64,000 nt of DNA, taken from the NCBI GenBank assembly GCA_000335715.1, contig AMYZ01000007.1, positions 1 through 64,000 of the forward strand. Reading direction: 5' to 3'. Numbering within the stretch: the first letter of the stretch is position 1; each line of letters starts with the position of its first letter. Origin of the DNA: a beta proteobacterium L13. GTDB taxonomy: Bacteria > Pseudomonadota > Gammaproteobacteria > Burkholderiales > Chromobacteriaceae. A program made the position numbers and the translations under genes. Shown here piece by piece: positions 24,585-34,898 of the stretch. The notes beneath the pieces were generated by a model. It saw only the letters and a program-made list of their open reading frames with translations. It made no database searches and was not told the DNA's origin.

Positions 24585-27437
24585 ATGGCATGGGTGGAAC
24601 AAGACATTTCGCGTGAAGTGCTGCTGGAGAAATACGCCAAGAACGGCGAACAGAGCATGAGCGAGGTACGCCAGCGCGTCGCGCGGGCGCTGGCCGAGCT
24701 GGAGAGCGACCCGGCGCGTTTTGCGCCCTTGTTCTTTGCCGCACTGGACCAAGGCTTCATTCCAGGCGGGCGCATCAACTCGGCCGCCGGTACCGACCTC
24801 AAAGCCACCCTCATCAACTGCTTTGTGCAGCCGGTGGGGGATGCGGTTTCGCAAACCGAAAACGGCAAGGTCGGCATTTACGAGGCGCTGCTGCAGTCGG
24901 CCGAGACCATGCGCCGTGGCGGCGGCGTGGGCTACAACTTTAGCCGCATCCGCCCGCGTGGCGCCCAGGTCAAGGGCACCAATAGCCGCGCTTCCGGCCC
25001 GGTTTCCTATATGCGGGTGTTCGACCGCAGCTGCGAAACAGTAGAGTCGGCTGGTGCCCGCCGTGGCGCGCAAATGGGCGTGCTGGACGTGAGCCACCCT
25101 GATATCGAAGACTTCATCCACGCCAAAGACCAGGGCGATTTGCGCAATTTCAATATGTCGGTAGGTGTGTCCGACGCCTTCATGCAGGCGGTAGAGGCCG
25201 ACGGCGACTGGCCGCTGACCCACGCGGTAGCTCCGGCCAACAGCGCCTTCCCCGGCAGCTACCAGCGCGAAGACGGGCAGTGGGTATACCGCACCGTGCG
25301 TGCGCGCGAGCTGTGGCAGCAGATCATGCACAGCACCTACGACCACGCCGAGCCCGGCGTGCTGTTCATGAGCAAGATCAACGCCGACAACAACCTGTCG
25401 TACTGCGAAGTGATCGAGTCCACCAACCCGTGCGGCGAGCAGCCATTGCCCGACTACGGCTGCTGCGACCTGGGTTCCATCAACCTGTGCGGCTTTGTGC
25501 GCCAGCCGTTTGGCGAGCACGCCAGCTTTGACTACGCCGCCTTCGAGCAAGTGGTGCGCACCGCCATCCGCATGCTGGACAACGTGCTGGACCTCACCGT
25601 ATGGCCGCTGGTGGAGCAAGAACGCGAAGCACAAAACAAGCGCCGGGTCGGGCTGGGCTTTACCGGCCTGGGCGACGCGCTGATCATGCTGCGCGTGCGC
25701 TACGACAGCGAAGAGGGCAGAAGGTTGGCCGCCAGCATCGCCGAGCGCATGCGCGACGCCGCTTACGATGCCTCGGTAGACCTGGCCATCGAGAAGGGCG
25801 CGTTCCCGCTATTTGACGCCGAGCGCTACCTGGCGGCGCCGCACTGCGCCAGCCGCTTGCCGGCAGCGATTCAGGCGCGCATCCGCCAGCACGGCATCCG
25901 CAACTCGCACCTGTTGTCGATTGCACCTACCGGCACCATCTCGCTGGCCTTTGCCGACAATGCGTCCAACGGCATCGAGCCGCCGTTCAGCTGGTTTTAC
26001 ACCCGCAAAAAACGCATGGCCGACGGCAGCCAGCAGGAGTACCTGGTAGAAGACCACGCCTACCGCGTGTACCGCATGCAAGGTGGCGATACCAGCGCGC
26101 TGCCCGATTACTTTGTCAGCGCGCTGCAGATGAGCGCACTGGATCACATGCGCATGGTGGCGGCGGTAGCGCCGTTTATCGATACGGCGATCTCCAAAAC
26201 GGTGAACGTGCCGGCCGATTACCCGTTTGACGACTTCGAAAGCCTGTACCTGGAAGCCTGGCGCGCCGGGCTGAAAGGCATTACTACCTACCGCCCCAAT
26301 AGCGTGCTGGGCTCGGTGCTGTCGGTGGCGCCGGCTGCGGCCAACCCTGGCAGCCAGACGCTGCCGCAAGACCTGAACCAGAGCGACCCGGACCGCCGCA
26401 TCACGCTGAATAGCGCGCCCAGCCCGGCGCTGGCCAGCCTCAAGTGGCCGCACCGGCCCAAGCTCAAGCACGGCAACCCGTCGTGGACCTTCATGGTAGA
26501 AGGCGAGGAGGGCGATTTTGCCGTGATGGTGGGCCATATCGATGGCAGCCAGCCGGGCGAAGCCGCGCTGCCGTTCGAATGCTGGGTCAACGGCGACGTG
26601 CCGCGTGGCCTGGGCGCCATCGCCAAAACGCTATCCATGGACATGCGCTGCCGCGACCGCGCCTGGCTGTCCGCCAAGCTGGACGCGCTGGCCGCCACCC
26701 GTGGCGACCGCCACTACCGGGTGGAGCTGGCCGATGGTGCGCTACAGAGCAGCGCCGCCGCCGCCGCGCTGGCGCGCGTGGTGAAATACCGCGTGGCACA
26801 GCTGGGCGCGTTGGAAGGCGCCGACGGCGACGCCACGCCGGTAATGGACGCGCTGTTTGCCCGCAAGGAGCCCAAATCCGGTGCCGATGGCACCATCAGC
26901 TGGTCGGTGGATGTGGTCAACCCGCAAACCGGCGACGATTTTGCCCTGTTCGTGAAAGAGCTGGTGCTGCCCAATGGCCAGCGCCGGCCGTACTCCATGT
27001 GGCTGGCCGGCCACTACCCGCGCGAGCTGGACGGGCTGTGCAAGATGCTCAGCCTGGACATGCGCGTGATCGACCCGGCGTGGATAGGCATGAAGCTGCG
27101 CAAGCTGCAAAGCTATGCCGAGCCTCAGGCCGACTTTTTTGCCCGCACACCGGGCAGCGACAAGTCGCAAAGCTGGCCGTCTACCGAGGCGTATCTGGCG
27201 CGGCTGATCATCCACCGCTACGCCATGCTGGGCATCCTCAGCGAGGAAGGTGTGCCGGTAGAGGATATGGGCGTGATGGTGCCGGAGCAGGGCGAGCTGT
27301 TTGGTAACAGCGTGGTCAGCCCTGCGGCCGCAACCATGGCGGGCAAAGCCTGCCCCGAGTGCGGTAACCGGGCGCTGATCAAGAAAGACGGCTGCGAGTT
27401 CTGCACCGCCTGCGGCCACGTCGGGGCGTGTGGCTAG
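24585..27437 (+). CDS. nrdJ: Adenosylcobalamin-dependent (class II) ribonucleoside-diphosphate reductase
   Basis: Reduces ribonucleotides to deoxyribonucleotides using a radical made from vitamin B12, with or without oxygen. The 950-aa protein shows the reductase core: [12 protein letters not shown], the first redox Cys in [25 protein letters not shown], and the catalytic loop [11 protein letters not shown] with Asn, Cys and Glu. The C-terminus is a zinc-ribbon-like CPECGN...CEFCTACG typical of NrdJ. AAAGGGAG precedes ATG 24585; in-frame ATGs at 24561 and 24567 are also possible. No cobalamin riboswitch was recognised upstream. A terminator follows. Confidence 0.93.
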   Translation: MAWVEQDISREVLLEKYAKNGEQSMSEVRQRVARALAELESDPARFAPLFFAALDQGFIPGGRINSAAGTDLKATLINCFVQPVGDAVSQTENGKVGIYEALLQSAETMRRGGGVGYNFSRIRPRGAQVKGTNSRASGPVSYMRVFDRSCETVESAGARRGAQMGVLDVSHPDIEDFIHAKDQGDLRNFNMSVGVSDAFMQAVEADGDWPLTHAVAPANSAFPGSYQREDGQWVYRTVRARELWQQIMHSTYDHAEPGVLFMSKINADNNLSYCEVIESTNPCGEQPLPDYGCCDLGSINLCGFVRQPFGEHASFDYAAFEQVVRTAIRMLDNVLDLTVWPLVEQEREAQNKRRVGLGFTGLGDALIMLRVRYDSEEGRRLAASIAERMRDAAYDASVDLAIEKGAFPLFDAERYLAAPHCASRLPAAIQARIRQHGIRNSHLLSIAPTGTISLAFADNASNGIEPPFSWFYTRKKRMADGSQQEYLVEDHAYRVYRMQGGDTSALPDYFVSALQMSALDHMRMVAAVAPFIDTAISKTVNVPADYPFDDFESLYLEAWRAGLKGITTYRPNSVLGSVLSVAPAAANPGSQTLPQDLNQSDPDRRITLNSAPSPALASLKWPHRPKLKHGNPSWTFMVEGEEGDFAVMVGHIDGSQPGEAALPFECWVNGDVPRGLGAIAKTLSMDMRCRDRAWLSAKLDALAATRGDRHYRVELADGALQSSAAAAALARVVKYRVAQLGALEGADGDATPVMDALFARKEPKSGADGTISWSVDVVNPQTGDDFALFVKELVLPNGQRRPYSMWLAGHYPRELDGLCKMLSLDMRVIDPAWIGMKLRKLQSYAEPQADFFARTPGSDKSQSWPSTEAYLARLIIHRYAMLGILSEEGVPVEDMGVMVPEQGELFGNSVVSPAAATMAGKACPECGNRALIKKDGCEFCTACGHVGACG

Positions 27438-27459
27438 TCCCGTTGACGTGGTGACAACG

Positions 27460-27482
27460 TGCCGCCTGCGGGCGGCATTTTT
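27460..27482 (+). terminator. Terminator after nrdJ
   Basis: TGCCGCC / GGCGGCA with a TGCG loop and a T run. The next 245 bp up to the dehydrogenase are AT-richer than the surroundings and hold no gene that I can see. Confidence 0.85.
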
Positions 27483-27728
27483 CTGCCTGCTACTGTGTTG
27501 GTATCGATTTCATTATTTTTCGATAAGCAGCGAAAAGCTAGCTAGTGTGGAGTGCCGTTGGCATGGACTGCTGTGGGGTGTTTTCCAGCGTGACAGGCTT
27601 GATAGGTGAAAGTTCATTGCCGAGTAATATAATTTGTTGCGTGTGTATCACTTGATTTGGCGCAAAGAGCGCTTGGCCAGAAAGCGTAGCCTGCAGGCAT
27701 GAGATCGTTTTCATGAAAGGGCAATAAA

Positions 27729-28859
27729 ATGGCTGTTAGCGAATTCCACATCCCCGCACTCAACCTGATGGGCGCCGGTAGCGTACAAAAAGCAGTGGAT
27801 GCCATGCAATCCCGCGGCCTGCGCCGCACCCTGATCGTGACCGACGGCGGCCTGGTGAAAGCCGGCCTGGTCGCCCAAGTGCAACAGCAGTTGGCCGCAG
27901 CGGACATCCAGTCTTTCGTGTTTGACGGTGTGCAGCCTAACCCCACTACGGCTAACGTGAATGCCGGCCTGGCCCTGCTGCAGGATAAAGCCTGTGACAG
28001 CGTGATCTCGCTGGGTGGCGGCTCGCCGCACGACTGTGCCAAAGCCATCGCGCTGGTGGCGGTGAACGGCGGCAAAATCCAGGATTACGAAGGCGTGGAC
28101 AAGTCGGCCAAGCCGCAGCTGCCGCTGGTGGCCATTAACACCACCGCCGGTACCGCCAGCGAAATGACGCGCTTCTGCATCATTACCGACGAATCGCGCC
28201 ATATCAAAATGGCGATTGTGGACAAACACACCACGCCCATCCTGTCGGTGAACGACCCGGAAACCATGGTTGGCATGCCGGCCAGCCTGACCGCCGCCAC
28301 CGGTATGGATGCGCTGACGCACGCGGTGGAGGCCTATGTCTCCACCGCGGCCAACCCGATTACCGACGCCTGCGCGCTGAAAGCGGTGAGCCTGATTGCG
28401 GCCAACCTGCGCGCGGCCGTCAGCAATGGCAAGGACATGGAGGCGCGCGAGCAGATGGCTTACGCCCAGTTCCTGGCCGGTATGGCGTTCAATAATGCGT
28501 CGCTGGGCTATGTGCACGCCATGGCGCACCAGTTGGGCGGTTTCTACGACCTGCCGCACGGTGTATGTAATGCGGTGTTGCTGCCGCATGTGCAGGCGTT
28601 CAATGCCCGCGTCGCATCGGCCCGCCTGGCGGACGTGGCGGTAGCGCTGGGTGCGGAAGCCAGCGCCGAGGCAGCACTGGCAGCCATCCGTCAGCTGGCG
28701 GCAGATGTGGGTATTCCGGCCGGCCTGACCCAGCTGGGTGTGAAGGATGCCGATATCCCGACCTTGGCGGCCAACGCGCTGAAAGACGCCTGCGGCCTGA
28801 CCAACCCGGTGCAGCCTACGCAGGCCGAGGTTGAGGCGATTTATCGCGCCGCCCTGTAA
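27729..28859 (+). CDS. Iron-containing (group III) alcohol dehydrogenase
   Basis: NAD-dependent alcohol dehydrogenase of 376 aa in the YiaY/AdhB/methanol-dehydrogenase branch. Nucleotide-binding GGGSPHD and TTAGTASE; metal ligands Asp and His in [12 protein letters not shown] and in [18 protein letters not shown], matching the usual Asp-His-His-His set. Probably interconverts a short-chain alcohol or 1,3-diol and its aldehyde; the substrate cannot be told. AAAGGG precedes the start. It has its own terminator and no accessory genes. Confidence 0.9.
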   Translation: MAVSEFHIPALNLMGAGSVQKAVDAMQSRGLRRTLIVTDGGLVKAGLVAQVQQQLAAADIQSFVFDGVQPNPTTANVNAGLALLQDKACDSVISLGGGSPHDCAKAIALVAVNGGKIQDYEGVDKSAKPQLPLVAINTTAGTASEMTRFCIITDESRHIKMAIVDKHTTPILSVNDPETMVGMPASLTAATGMDALTHAVEAYVSTAANPITDACALKAVSLIAANLRAAVSNGKDMEAREQMAYAQFLAGMAFNNASLGYVHAMAHQLGGFYDLPHGVCNAVLLPHVQAFNARVASARLADVAVALGAEASAEAALAAIRQLAADVGIPAGLTQLGVKDADIPTLAANALKDACGLTNPVQPTQAEVEAIYRAAL

Positions 28860-28886
28860 GCGGGTAGCCTTATCGGGTAGTGCCAA

Positions 28887-28913
28887 AGCCGGTGCCTGTG
28901 CACCGGCTTTTTT
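28887..28913 (+). terminator. Terminator after the alcohol dehydrogenase
   Basis: AGCCGGTGC / GCACCGGCT with a CTGT loop and a TTTTTT tail. Confidence 0.9.
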
Positions 28914-28922
28914 GCGTGCCGG

Positions 28923-29828
28923 CTAAGGCTGGGGCGCGGCCGCGCCGGCGGCCAGCATGGCGTCCACAAAGGCGGCAACCAGCGGCGAGGTGTCGCGTTC
29001 GCGCCAGGCCACGGTCAGCGTCATATAGGCGTGGCTATCCAGCAGCGGCACGTAGCAGATGCCGGGCAGCTGCACGCACTGCAGCGGCGCCGGTAGCACC
29101 GCTACGCCCAGCCCGGCGTCCACCAGGCCGATCTGGGTGGTGGCTTCGCCGGCCAGCTGGTGGACGCGCCACTCGAAACCTGCCTCGCGTGCCAGTTTTT
29201 CCAGGCGGCGGGTGAGCCAGTTGCCGGTGCTGGACGGGTAGCCGATGATGCGTTCGCCAGCCAGCTGTGTCAGGGCAATGCCGCTGCTGGCCGCCAGCGG
29301 GTGGTTGCGCGGCAGTACCGCGCACAGGCGGTCGCGCCGCACTTCGCGCAGCGCCATCCCCGGCGTGTCCTCTTCGCCATTGAAGCGCACCACGCCCACG
29401 TCCAGCTTGTTGCTGCCCAGCAGCTGGAACTGCTCGCGGGTGAATTCTTCGTGAAAGTGCAGGGTGACGTTGCCGTGTTGCTGGCGAAAGCGCTGCAGTG
29501 CGGCCGGCAGCAGCGACATCAGCGGCAGCGAGGAGGTAAAGCCGATATTCAGCTCGCCAATTTCGCCACGGGCGGCACGGCGTGCTTCATCGGCGGCCTG
29601 GCTGGCGCCCTCCAGCAGCGCGCGCGCGCGTAGCAGGAAGCGCTCGCCGGCAGCGGTAAGTTTGACCGCGCGCTGGTGCCGCTCGAACAGGCTCACGCCC
29701 AGCTCGTCTTCCAGTGCGCGTATCTGTTGGCTAAGCGGCGGCTGTGCCATGTGCAGGCGCTCGGCAGCGCGGGTGAAATGCAGTTCTTCGGCTACCGCCA
29801 CGAAATAGCGCAGGTGTCGCAGCTCCAT
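28923..29828 (-). CDS. LysR-family transcriptional regulator
   Basis: 301-aa regulator with the N-terminal winged helix of the family (MELRHLRYFVAVAEELHFTRAAERL, in particular QPPLSQQIRALEDELG) and a C-terminal ligand-binding domain (IGFTSSLPLMSLLPAAL). It is transcribed divergently from an MFS transporter and most likely controls it. A long inverted repeat at 29836-29861, next to its start codon, is a good candidate for its binding site. Confidence 0.92.
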   Translation of the reverse strand: MELRHLRYFVAVAEELHFTRAAERLHMAQPPLSQQIRALEDELGVSLFERHQRAVKLTAAGERFLLRARALLEGASQAADEARRAARGEIGELNIGFTSSLPLMSLLPAALQRFRQQHGNVTLHFHEEFTREQFQLLGSNKLDVGVVRFNGEEDTPGMALREVRRDRLCAVLPRNHPLAASSGIALTQLAGERIIGYPSSTGNWLTRRLEKLAREAGFEWRVHQLAGEATTQIGLVDAGLGVAVLPAPLQCVQLPGICYVPLLDSHAYMTLTVAWRERDTSPLVAAFVDAMLAAGAAAPQP

Positions 29829-29835
29829 TTGATAC

Positions 29836-29861
29836 TTTCAATGTATTAATGCTTATTGAAA
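29836..29861. promoter_or_regulatory. Candidate LysR-type operator
   Basis: TTTCAAT and ATTGAAA are perfect 7-bp arms around a 12-bp AT-rich centre, 8 bp before the regulator's start codon and within the divergent promoter region. Confidence 0.6.
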
Positions 29862-29926
29862 TATATATTGGACGTTGCCATACGCCAAGCCTAGGCTGAC
29901 ACCATTCCCTGACAAGGTGTCGGATC

Positions 29927-31168
29927 ATGTCTTGTGCTTCTGCTGTGCTGGCCCGTGTAGCCGGCGATACTACCCCGCATCACGCTGGCTCTGCCGCCTG
30001 GTGGCGTGCCACCTGGGCGGCGGCGATTGGCGGCTTTGCGACGTTTGCCCTGCTGTACGGCGTGCAACCCCTGATGCCTCTGTTTGCCGCACAGTATGGC
30101 CTGTCGCCCGCGGCGGCCAGTGCGGTGCTGTCCTCTGCCACTTTGCCCATGGCGCTGTTGCTGATTCCGGCCAGCCTGCTGGCCGACAAGGTTGGCCGCA
30201 CGCCCTTGATGGTGGCTTCGCTGGCCGGCGGGGTGCTGCTGTCCTGGCTGGCGGTGTGGAGCAGCAGTTTTGGCTGGCTGCTGTGGTGGCGGGCGCTATT
30301 TGGTGTACTGATGGCGGGTTTACCGGCGCTGGCGTTGTCTTATCTGTCCGAAGAGCTGGCGCCAGAGTCGCTAGGGCGCGCGGTGGGCTTGTACATTGCG
30401 GCCAACGCGCTGGGTGGCATGAGCGGGCGCTACGTGGCGGCGGTGGTGGCCGACGCCTGGGGCTTGCAGGCCGGGCTGCTGGCGCTGGCGGTGATGGGTA
30501 CCCTGGCCGCGCTGCTGTTCTGGAAGCTGCTGCCGCCGTCGCGCCGCTTTGTGCCGCGCCCGGTATCGCTTGCCAGCGTCTTGGCCGATAGCCGTCAGCA
30601 TTGGCGTGACCCTGGTTTGTCGCGCCTGTTTTTGCTGGGCTTCATGCTGATGGGCGGTTTTGTCAGCCTGTACAACTACCTGGGCTTCCGCCTGCAGGCC
30701 GCGCCGTTCGGCCTGTCGCAGAGCGCTATCGGCCTGATTTTTCTGCTGTATGTGGTGGGGATGGTGTCGTCCAATCTGGGCGGGCGCTGGGCCGACCGCC
30801 ATGGCCGCCGTGTGGTGTTGTGGAAAACGGTGGCGCTGATGCTGCCTGCACTGCTGCTGACGCTGAGCCACAACCTGTGGCTGGTGGTGGCCGGTGTGGC
30901 CCTGTTTACCTTTGGCTTCTTTGCCGCGCACTCGGTGGCGGCCAGCTGGGTTGGCCGCCGCGTGCAGCATGCCCGTGCGCTGGCTTCGGCGTTTTACCTG
31001 ACGTCGTATTACCTGGGCTCGGCCTTTATCGGTAGTGGCTCCGGCCTGATGTGGCGGCTGGACGGCTGGCGGGGCGTGGCCGGGCTGATCGGTGCACTGT
31101 TGTGTCTGTGTCTGTACTTGACCTGGCAGCTGCGCAAAGTCGAGCCGCTGCCGGTAGTAAACCATTAA
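29927..31168 (+). CDS. MFS transporter, YnfM-like
   Basis: Inner-membrane transporter of 413 aa with 12 predicted helices and the MFS loop motif between helices 2 and 3 (ADKVGRTPLM) and again after helix 8 (ADRHGRRVVLW). The pairing with a divergent LysR gene and the FATFALLYGVQPLMPLF start of helix 1 resemble the YnfM/arabinose-efflux-like group. Substrate unknown; probably an efflux pump. A RidA-like gene follows 10 bp after its stop and is likely co-transcribed. Confidence 0.88.
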   Translation: MSCASAVLARVAGDTTPHHAGSAAWWRATWAAAIGGFATFALLYGVQPLMPLFAAQYGLSPAAASAVLSSATLPMALLLIPASLLADKVGRTPLMVASLAGGVLLSWLAVWSSSFGWLLWWRALFGVLMAGLPALALSYLSEELAPESLGRAVGLYIAANALGGMSGRYVAAVVADAWGLQAGLLALAVMGTLAALLFWKLLPPSRRFVPRPVSLASVLADSRQHWRDPGLSRLFLLGFMLMGGFVSLYNYLGFRLQAAPFGLSQSAIGLIFLLYVVGMVSSNLGGRWADRHGRRVVLWKTVALMLPALLLTLSHNLWLVVAGVALFTFGFFAAHSVAASWVGRRVQHARALASAFYLTSYYLGSAFIGSGSGLMWRLDGWRGVAGLIGALLCLCLYLTWQLRKVEPLPVVNH

Positions 31169-31178
31169 GGAGCGTGCT

Positions 31179-31649
31179 GTGAACCGGGACCAACAGTTGG
31201 CCGCATGCTGTGTGGCAGCAGGGCTGGACCTGCACGAGGCGCTGCAGATCGGCGGGCAGTACGTACCGCTGCTGCAACACGGGCAGGAGATCCACATTAG
31301 CGGCCAGATTCCGCGTGTGGGCAGCCAGGTGGTAGTGTGCGGTCGCGTGGGGGAGAGCTGTAGCGAAGCCGAGGCTTGCCGCGCAGCGCACATCGCCTGC
31401 CTGCGCGCGCTGGTGCTGCTGTACCAGCACCTGGGCTCGCTGGAGCGGGTAGCGCGCATCCTGCGCCTGAACGTGTACGTGCAGAGTGCGGCCAACTATA
31501 CCCGCCAGAGCGAGGTGGCCAACGCGGCTTCAGCCTTGCTGTACCAGCTGCTGGGCGAGGCCGGCGTACACGTGCGTACCTCGGTGGGCGTTTACCAGCT
31601 GCCCAAGAACGCGGCGGTGGAGCTGGATATGGTCGCCATTGCGGCCTGA
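31179..31649 (+). CDS. RidA/YjgF-superfamily protein with GTG start
   Basis: Small protein of 156 aa. Features of the RidA fold: HISGQIPRVGSQVVVCGRVG, then ACLRALVLLYQHLGSLERVARILRLNVYVQSAANY, and a final RTSVGVYQLPKNAAVELDMVAIA where RidA proteins carry the catalytic Arg. It starts with GTG behind a perfect AAGGAG. RidA proteins hydrolyse reactive enamines; many paralogues have other, unknown roles. It sits 10 bp after the MFS gene, which hints at a shared pathway. Confidence 0.82.
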   Translation: MNRDQQLAACCVAAGLDLHEALQIGGQYVPLLQHGQEIHISGQIPRVGSQVVVCGRVGESCSEAEACRAAHIACLRALVLLYQHLGSLERVARILRLNVYVQSAANYTRQSEVANAASALLYQLLGEAGVHVRTSVGVYQLPKNAAVELDMVAIAA

Positions 31650-31713
31650 TGTCAGGCTGGCGAATGACGCGGTGATGGCGTATACCTGATGAGTCACCAC
31701 GAAGGAGTACGCC

Positions 31714-32259
31714 ATGAGCCTGAATGTTGTTGCCATTTGTGGCAGCCTGCGCCAGAAGTCCGCCAATAAAGGCCTGCTGCGCTACGCTGCGGCCAACCTG
31801 CCGGCAGGCATGCAGCTGACCATTGCCGACCTGTCCGATATGCCGTTTTACAACGCCGATATCAGCGACAAGCCAGCCCCCGTGCAGCGCCTGCTGGGCC
31901 AGCTGGCCACTGCCGATGCGCTGCTGTTTGCCTGCCCCGAGTACAACTACTCCATTGCCCCGGCGCTGAAAAACGCGCTGGACTGGGCCTCGCGCGAGCC
32001 GGGCAATACGCTGCTGGCGGGCAAGCCGGCGGCCATTATGGGGGCGGGTGGCGGTATGGGTACCTCGCGTGCGCAGTACCATCTGCGCCAGGTGTGTGTG
32101 TACCTGAACCTGCACGTGCTGAACCAGCCCGAGGTGTTTGCCAATGCGTTTGCCGGCGGGTTTGACGGTGATGGCAACCTGCTGGATGCGACGATCCAGG
32201 ACAATATCCGCAAGCAGTTGGCCGCATTGCAGGCCTGGCATGCACAGCTGAAAGGCTGA
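31714..32259 (+). CDS. NAD(P)H-dependent FMN reductase / quinone reductase
   Basis: Flavodoxin-like flavoprotein of 181 aa, similar to ChrR/YieF and other NADPH:FMN or quinone reductases. Seen: the FMN phosphate loop GSLRQKSANKGLLR, and PEYNYSIAPALKNALDWAS with the conserved flavin-stacking Tyr. Likely reduces quinones or chromate-like acceptors by two electrons in the cytosol and protects against oxidative stress. GAAGGAG precedes the start. Terminator follows. Confidence 0.9.
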   Translation: MSLNVVAICGSLRQKSANKGLLRYAAANLPAGMQLTIADLSDMPFYNADISDKPAPVQRLLGQLATADALLFACPEYNYSIAPALKNALDWASREPGNTLLAGKPAAIMGAGGGMGTSRAQYHLRQVCVYLNLHVLNQPEVFANAFAGGFDGDGNLLDATIQDNIRKQLAALQAWHAQLKG

Positions 32260-32283
32260 TGCGCCAGGGCATTGGCCACGCGA

Positions 32284-32318
32284 CAAGGCCGCGCCTAAGG
32301 GCGCGGCCTTGTTGTTTT
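32284..32318. terminator. Terminator between convergent genes
   Basis: CAAGGCCGCGCC / GGGCGCGGCCTTG stem with a short loop, then TTGTTTT. Confidence 0.75.
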
Positions 32319-32332
32319 CAGCGCACGCTTGG

Positions 32333-33178
32333 CTAGGGGCTGTACCACAGCTCTTTGCGTTGTAGCGGTGTTTCGGCCGGTAGCAAGGGGTTGCCAAGCC
32401 GGATGATCACCCGCTTGTCCAGCTGTAGCCGCCGCAGGGTGCCAGCGTGAAACTGCCGGAACAAGTGCTCGAAACTACCGTCGCTGATGGCGCGCTCCAG
32501 CCCGGTTTCCAGCAGGGTGGCCAGCGCCTTGTTGCTCGGCGCTACAAAAAAGTAAAACGCCGTGGGGTAGTGGATCAGGATGTACGGGTCGATGCTGATG
32601 CCACTGTTGCGATGCGCCAGGTATTCGTTTTCTACCTCGATGGCCGCACGGGGAAAGTAGTCGAAACGCTGCTGGTTCAGCATGCTGAACAGCGGCTCGT
32701 AGTCGGACGAGGTCAGCACGGTCAGCCCGGCGGCACGCAGGATGCTGACGTCCGGCCAATCGTGGCCCTGGCCGGCGCTGAAGGCGCGCAAGTCGCCAAT
32801 GTTTTTGACGTCGGCCAGCAATTGCTCACGGCCTTCTCCCAGCAGCGCAATGCGCCAGCCTATCAGGCCCTTGTACAGCGGGATGCGTACCGGCAGAAGC
32901 TGGCGTTCGCGCTCCTTGCTGGTCATGGTCCATAGCAGGTCGATGCTGTTGCCAGGGCGTTGCAGCTGCAGGATGGCACGGCTTTGTACCATGGAGCGGG
33001 CTGCCTGCAGCTTGCAGTCTGCGCCGGCCTTGTTGCAGGCCAGGCGCAGTAGCGCCAGCATGTATTGTTGTTGCGGGTCGTAGGCGGTAGCCAGAAGCGG
33101 GTAGCGGATAAGGGTGCTGGCCAGGCTGCAGCTGCTAAGCAATAAACACAGCCAGGCGATATGGCGTAACGATGACAT
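32333..33178 (-). CDS. Periplasmic substrate-binding-like protein
   Basis: Exported protein of 281 aa (MSSLRHIAWLCLLLSSCSLA signal) with the layout of family 3 extracellular solute-binding proteins: LRYPLLAT-type first strand, a central RIPLYKGLIGWRIALL and a C-terminal FLFRQFH-like end. Similar proteins in Neisseriales and Pseudomonas are annotated as transporter substrate-binding domain proteins without ABC partners. Two Cys (CNKAGADCK) may form a disulfide. No transporter genes are adjacent, so a sensory role is possible. Longer in-frame starts exist at 33241 and 33211. Confidence 0.7.
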   Translation of the reverse strand: MSSLRHIAWLCLLLSSCSLASTLIRYPLLATAYDPQQQYMLALLRLACNKAGADCKLQAARSMVQSRAILQLQRPGNSIDLLWTMTSKERERQLLPVRIPLYKGLIGWRIALLGEGREQLLADVKNIGDLRAFSAGQGHDWPDVSILRAAGLTVLTSSDYEPLFSMLNQQRFDYFPRAAIEVENEYLAHRNSGISIDPYILIHYPTAFYFFVAPSNKALATLLETGLERAISDGSFEHLFRQFHAGTLRRLQLDKRVIIRLGNPLLPAETPLQRKELWYSP

Positions 33179-33274
33179 GATAAAGGCCCCGTTGCAGTGA
33201 TATTGCATCATAGGGTCATATCCCCAGTTTGCATAAATCACAGCAGGCCGGGGCCTGAGTGTGCGCTGGCTAGC

Positions 33275-34372
33275 TTACTGGATGATGCCGCCACCCAGGC
33301 AGATATCGCCGTCGTACAGCACGGCAGACTGGCCGGGTGTGACTGCCCACTGTTTGTCGCGGAAGGTCAGCGTGGCTTTGCCATCTACTACTGGCGACAG
33401 GCTGCACGGCGCATCGGCCATACGATAGCGGTTTTTGGCAGCGTAGTCGCCAGCAGCCGGGGTGTGCGGCAGCGTCCACGACAGGTCGTCCATTTGCAGC
33501 GTAGGCTTCAGCAGTAGCGGGTGGTCGTGGCCCTGCACTACGATCAGGCGGTTGGCCGCCATGTCCTTGCCCGCCACGAACCACGGGTCGCCGGTACCAT
33601 CCTTGGCGCCGCCGATATTCAGCCCTTTGCGCTGGCCCAGGGTGTAGAACATCAGGCCCACGTGTTCGCCCACGACCTTGCCGTCCGGTGTGATCATCTC
33701 GCCCGGCTTGGTGGGCAGGTAACGCTGCAGGAACTCGCGGAACGGGCGCTCGCCGATAAAGCAGATGCCGGTGGAGTCTTTTTTGCCCGCAGTGGGCAGG
33801 CCGGCCTCTTCGGCCAAGCGGCGTACTTCGGTTTTATGGATATCGCCCAGCGGGAATATCGCGCGCGCCAGCTGGTGCTGCTGCAGGCGGTACAGGAAGT
33901 AGCTCTGGTCCTTGGTGTGGTCCACGCCCTTCATCAGGTAGTGCACGCCGCCCTGTTCCAGCTTGCGTGCGTAATGGCCGGTGGCGATGCAGTCGGCACC
34001 CATGGCCATGGCGTAGTCCAGGAAAGCCTTGAACTTGATCTCTGCGTTGCACAGCACGTCCGGGTTCGGTGTGCGCCCGGCCGAGTATTCTTTCAGGAAG
34101 TACGAGAACACGCGGTCTTTGTATTCCTTGGCGAAGTTCACGATTTCCATATCGATGCCGACAATGTCGGCCACGCTCATCGCGTCCAGCGCATCCTGCT
34201 TGATGGAGCAGTATTCGTCGTCGTTATCGTCTTCCCAGTTTTGCATGAACACGCCGATAACCTCGTGGCCTTGCTGCTTCAGCAGCCAGGCCGTTACCGA
34301 TGAGTCCACACCGCCGGACATGCCGACAACAATACGTTTCTTACCCGTCACGGGGAAAATCCTTCCTTCCAA
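33275..34372 (-). CDS. mnmA: tRNA-specific 2-thiouridylase
   Basis: Adds sulfur to U34 of tRNA-Lys, -Glu and -Gln in the cytoplasm, taking it from the IscS/Tus relay. The 365-aa protein has the PP-loop [12 protein letters not shown], the two catalytic cysteines Cys108 ([13 protein letters not shown]) and Cys204 (DSTGICFIG), and the central HTKDQSYFL and GQRKGL motifs. Last gene of a three-gene operon; its start lies 25 bp inside the end of the preceding gene, so translation is probably coupled. Confidence 0.97.
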   Translation of the reverse strand: MEGRIFPVTGKKRIVVGMSGGVDSSVTAWLLKQQGHEVIGVFMQNWEDDNDDEYCSIKQDALDAMSVADIVGIDMEIVNFAKEYKDRVFSYFLKEYSAGRTPNPDVLCNAEIKFKAFLDYAMAMGADCIATGHYARKLEQGGVHYLMKGVDHTKDQSYFLYRLQQHQLARAIFPLGDIHKTEVRRLAEEAGLPTAGKKDSTGICFIGERPFREFLQRYLPTKPGEMITPDGKVVGEHVGLMFYTLGQRKGLNIGGAKDGTGDPWFVAGKDMAANRLIVVQGHDHPLLLKPTLQMDDLSWTLPHTPAAGDYAAKNRYRMADAPCSLSPVVDGKATLTFRDKQWAVTPGQSAVLYDGDICLGGGIIQ

Positions 34373-34893
34373 AGTGCAAGAGGCACCACCACCGGTGGTG
34401 CCCCGAAATGTCGGAACCAGCTATCCATTACCCAGATCTGGCCACTGTCGATATCCTGCAGCGCCACAGCATGGTGCGCATCAAGCAGCAGCGGGGCGCG
34501 AAACACATCAGCCGACAGCCGGTGATAGCGCAGTAGCCGGTGATCCTGCAGCAGGGCCAACAGGCCGTGCAGATTGTGCGTGTGGTCGATGCAGTCCATG
34601 CGGCCTATCAGGCGGGCGTCTTCATGGTTACCGCCCTGGTCTTCTGCAATGGGCAGCACTTGCGCGGCTATCTGGTAATACGCCAGGGCTACATCTTGCA
34701 GGGCTGCACGCTCGTCAGCCGCACTGTCGGCCTGGCGCAAGCGCTGTTCGAACCAGATCAGGGCATCGGGCTGTAAATCAATGGCACTGCTGCGATCGCA
34801 ACCGTAATGGTAACAGAGGGTTAGCACCTCTGCACCGGCGCGGGGGGCGGGCAGGGCGAGGCATAGCGATAAAAGCAGGGCTGCCCGGCGCAT
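34348..34893 (-). CDS. Secreted protein with a papain/transglutaminase-like triad, unknown function
   Basis: Exported protein of 181 aa (signal about 1-21). The pattern [19 protein letters not shown] (Cys101 at a helix start), [11 protein letters not shown] (His140/141 on a strand) and IWVMDSW (Asp157 on the next strand) is what a transglutaminase/papain-fold cysteine hydrolase shows. I do not know a named family. It sits between nudJ (5-bp gap) and mnmA (25-bp overlap), so it is in a housekeeping operon although its product leaves the cytoplasm. Function is not assigned. Confidence 0.75.
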   Translation of the reverse strand: MRRAALLLSLCLALPAPRAGAEVLTLCYHYGCDRSSAIDLQPDALIWFEQRLRQADSAADERAALQDVALAYYQIAAQVLPIAEDQGGNHEDARLIGRMDCIDHTHNLHGLLALLQDHRLLRYHRLSADVFRAPLLLDAHHAVALQDIDSGQIWVMDSWFRHFGAPPVVVPLALWKEGFSP

Positions 34894-34898
34894 GCTGG

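Noticed and set aside
27565-27585. Sigma-54-like TTGGCA...TGCT before the alcohol dehydrogenase
   Set aside because: Only 8 bp separate the GG and GC elements instead of 10.
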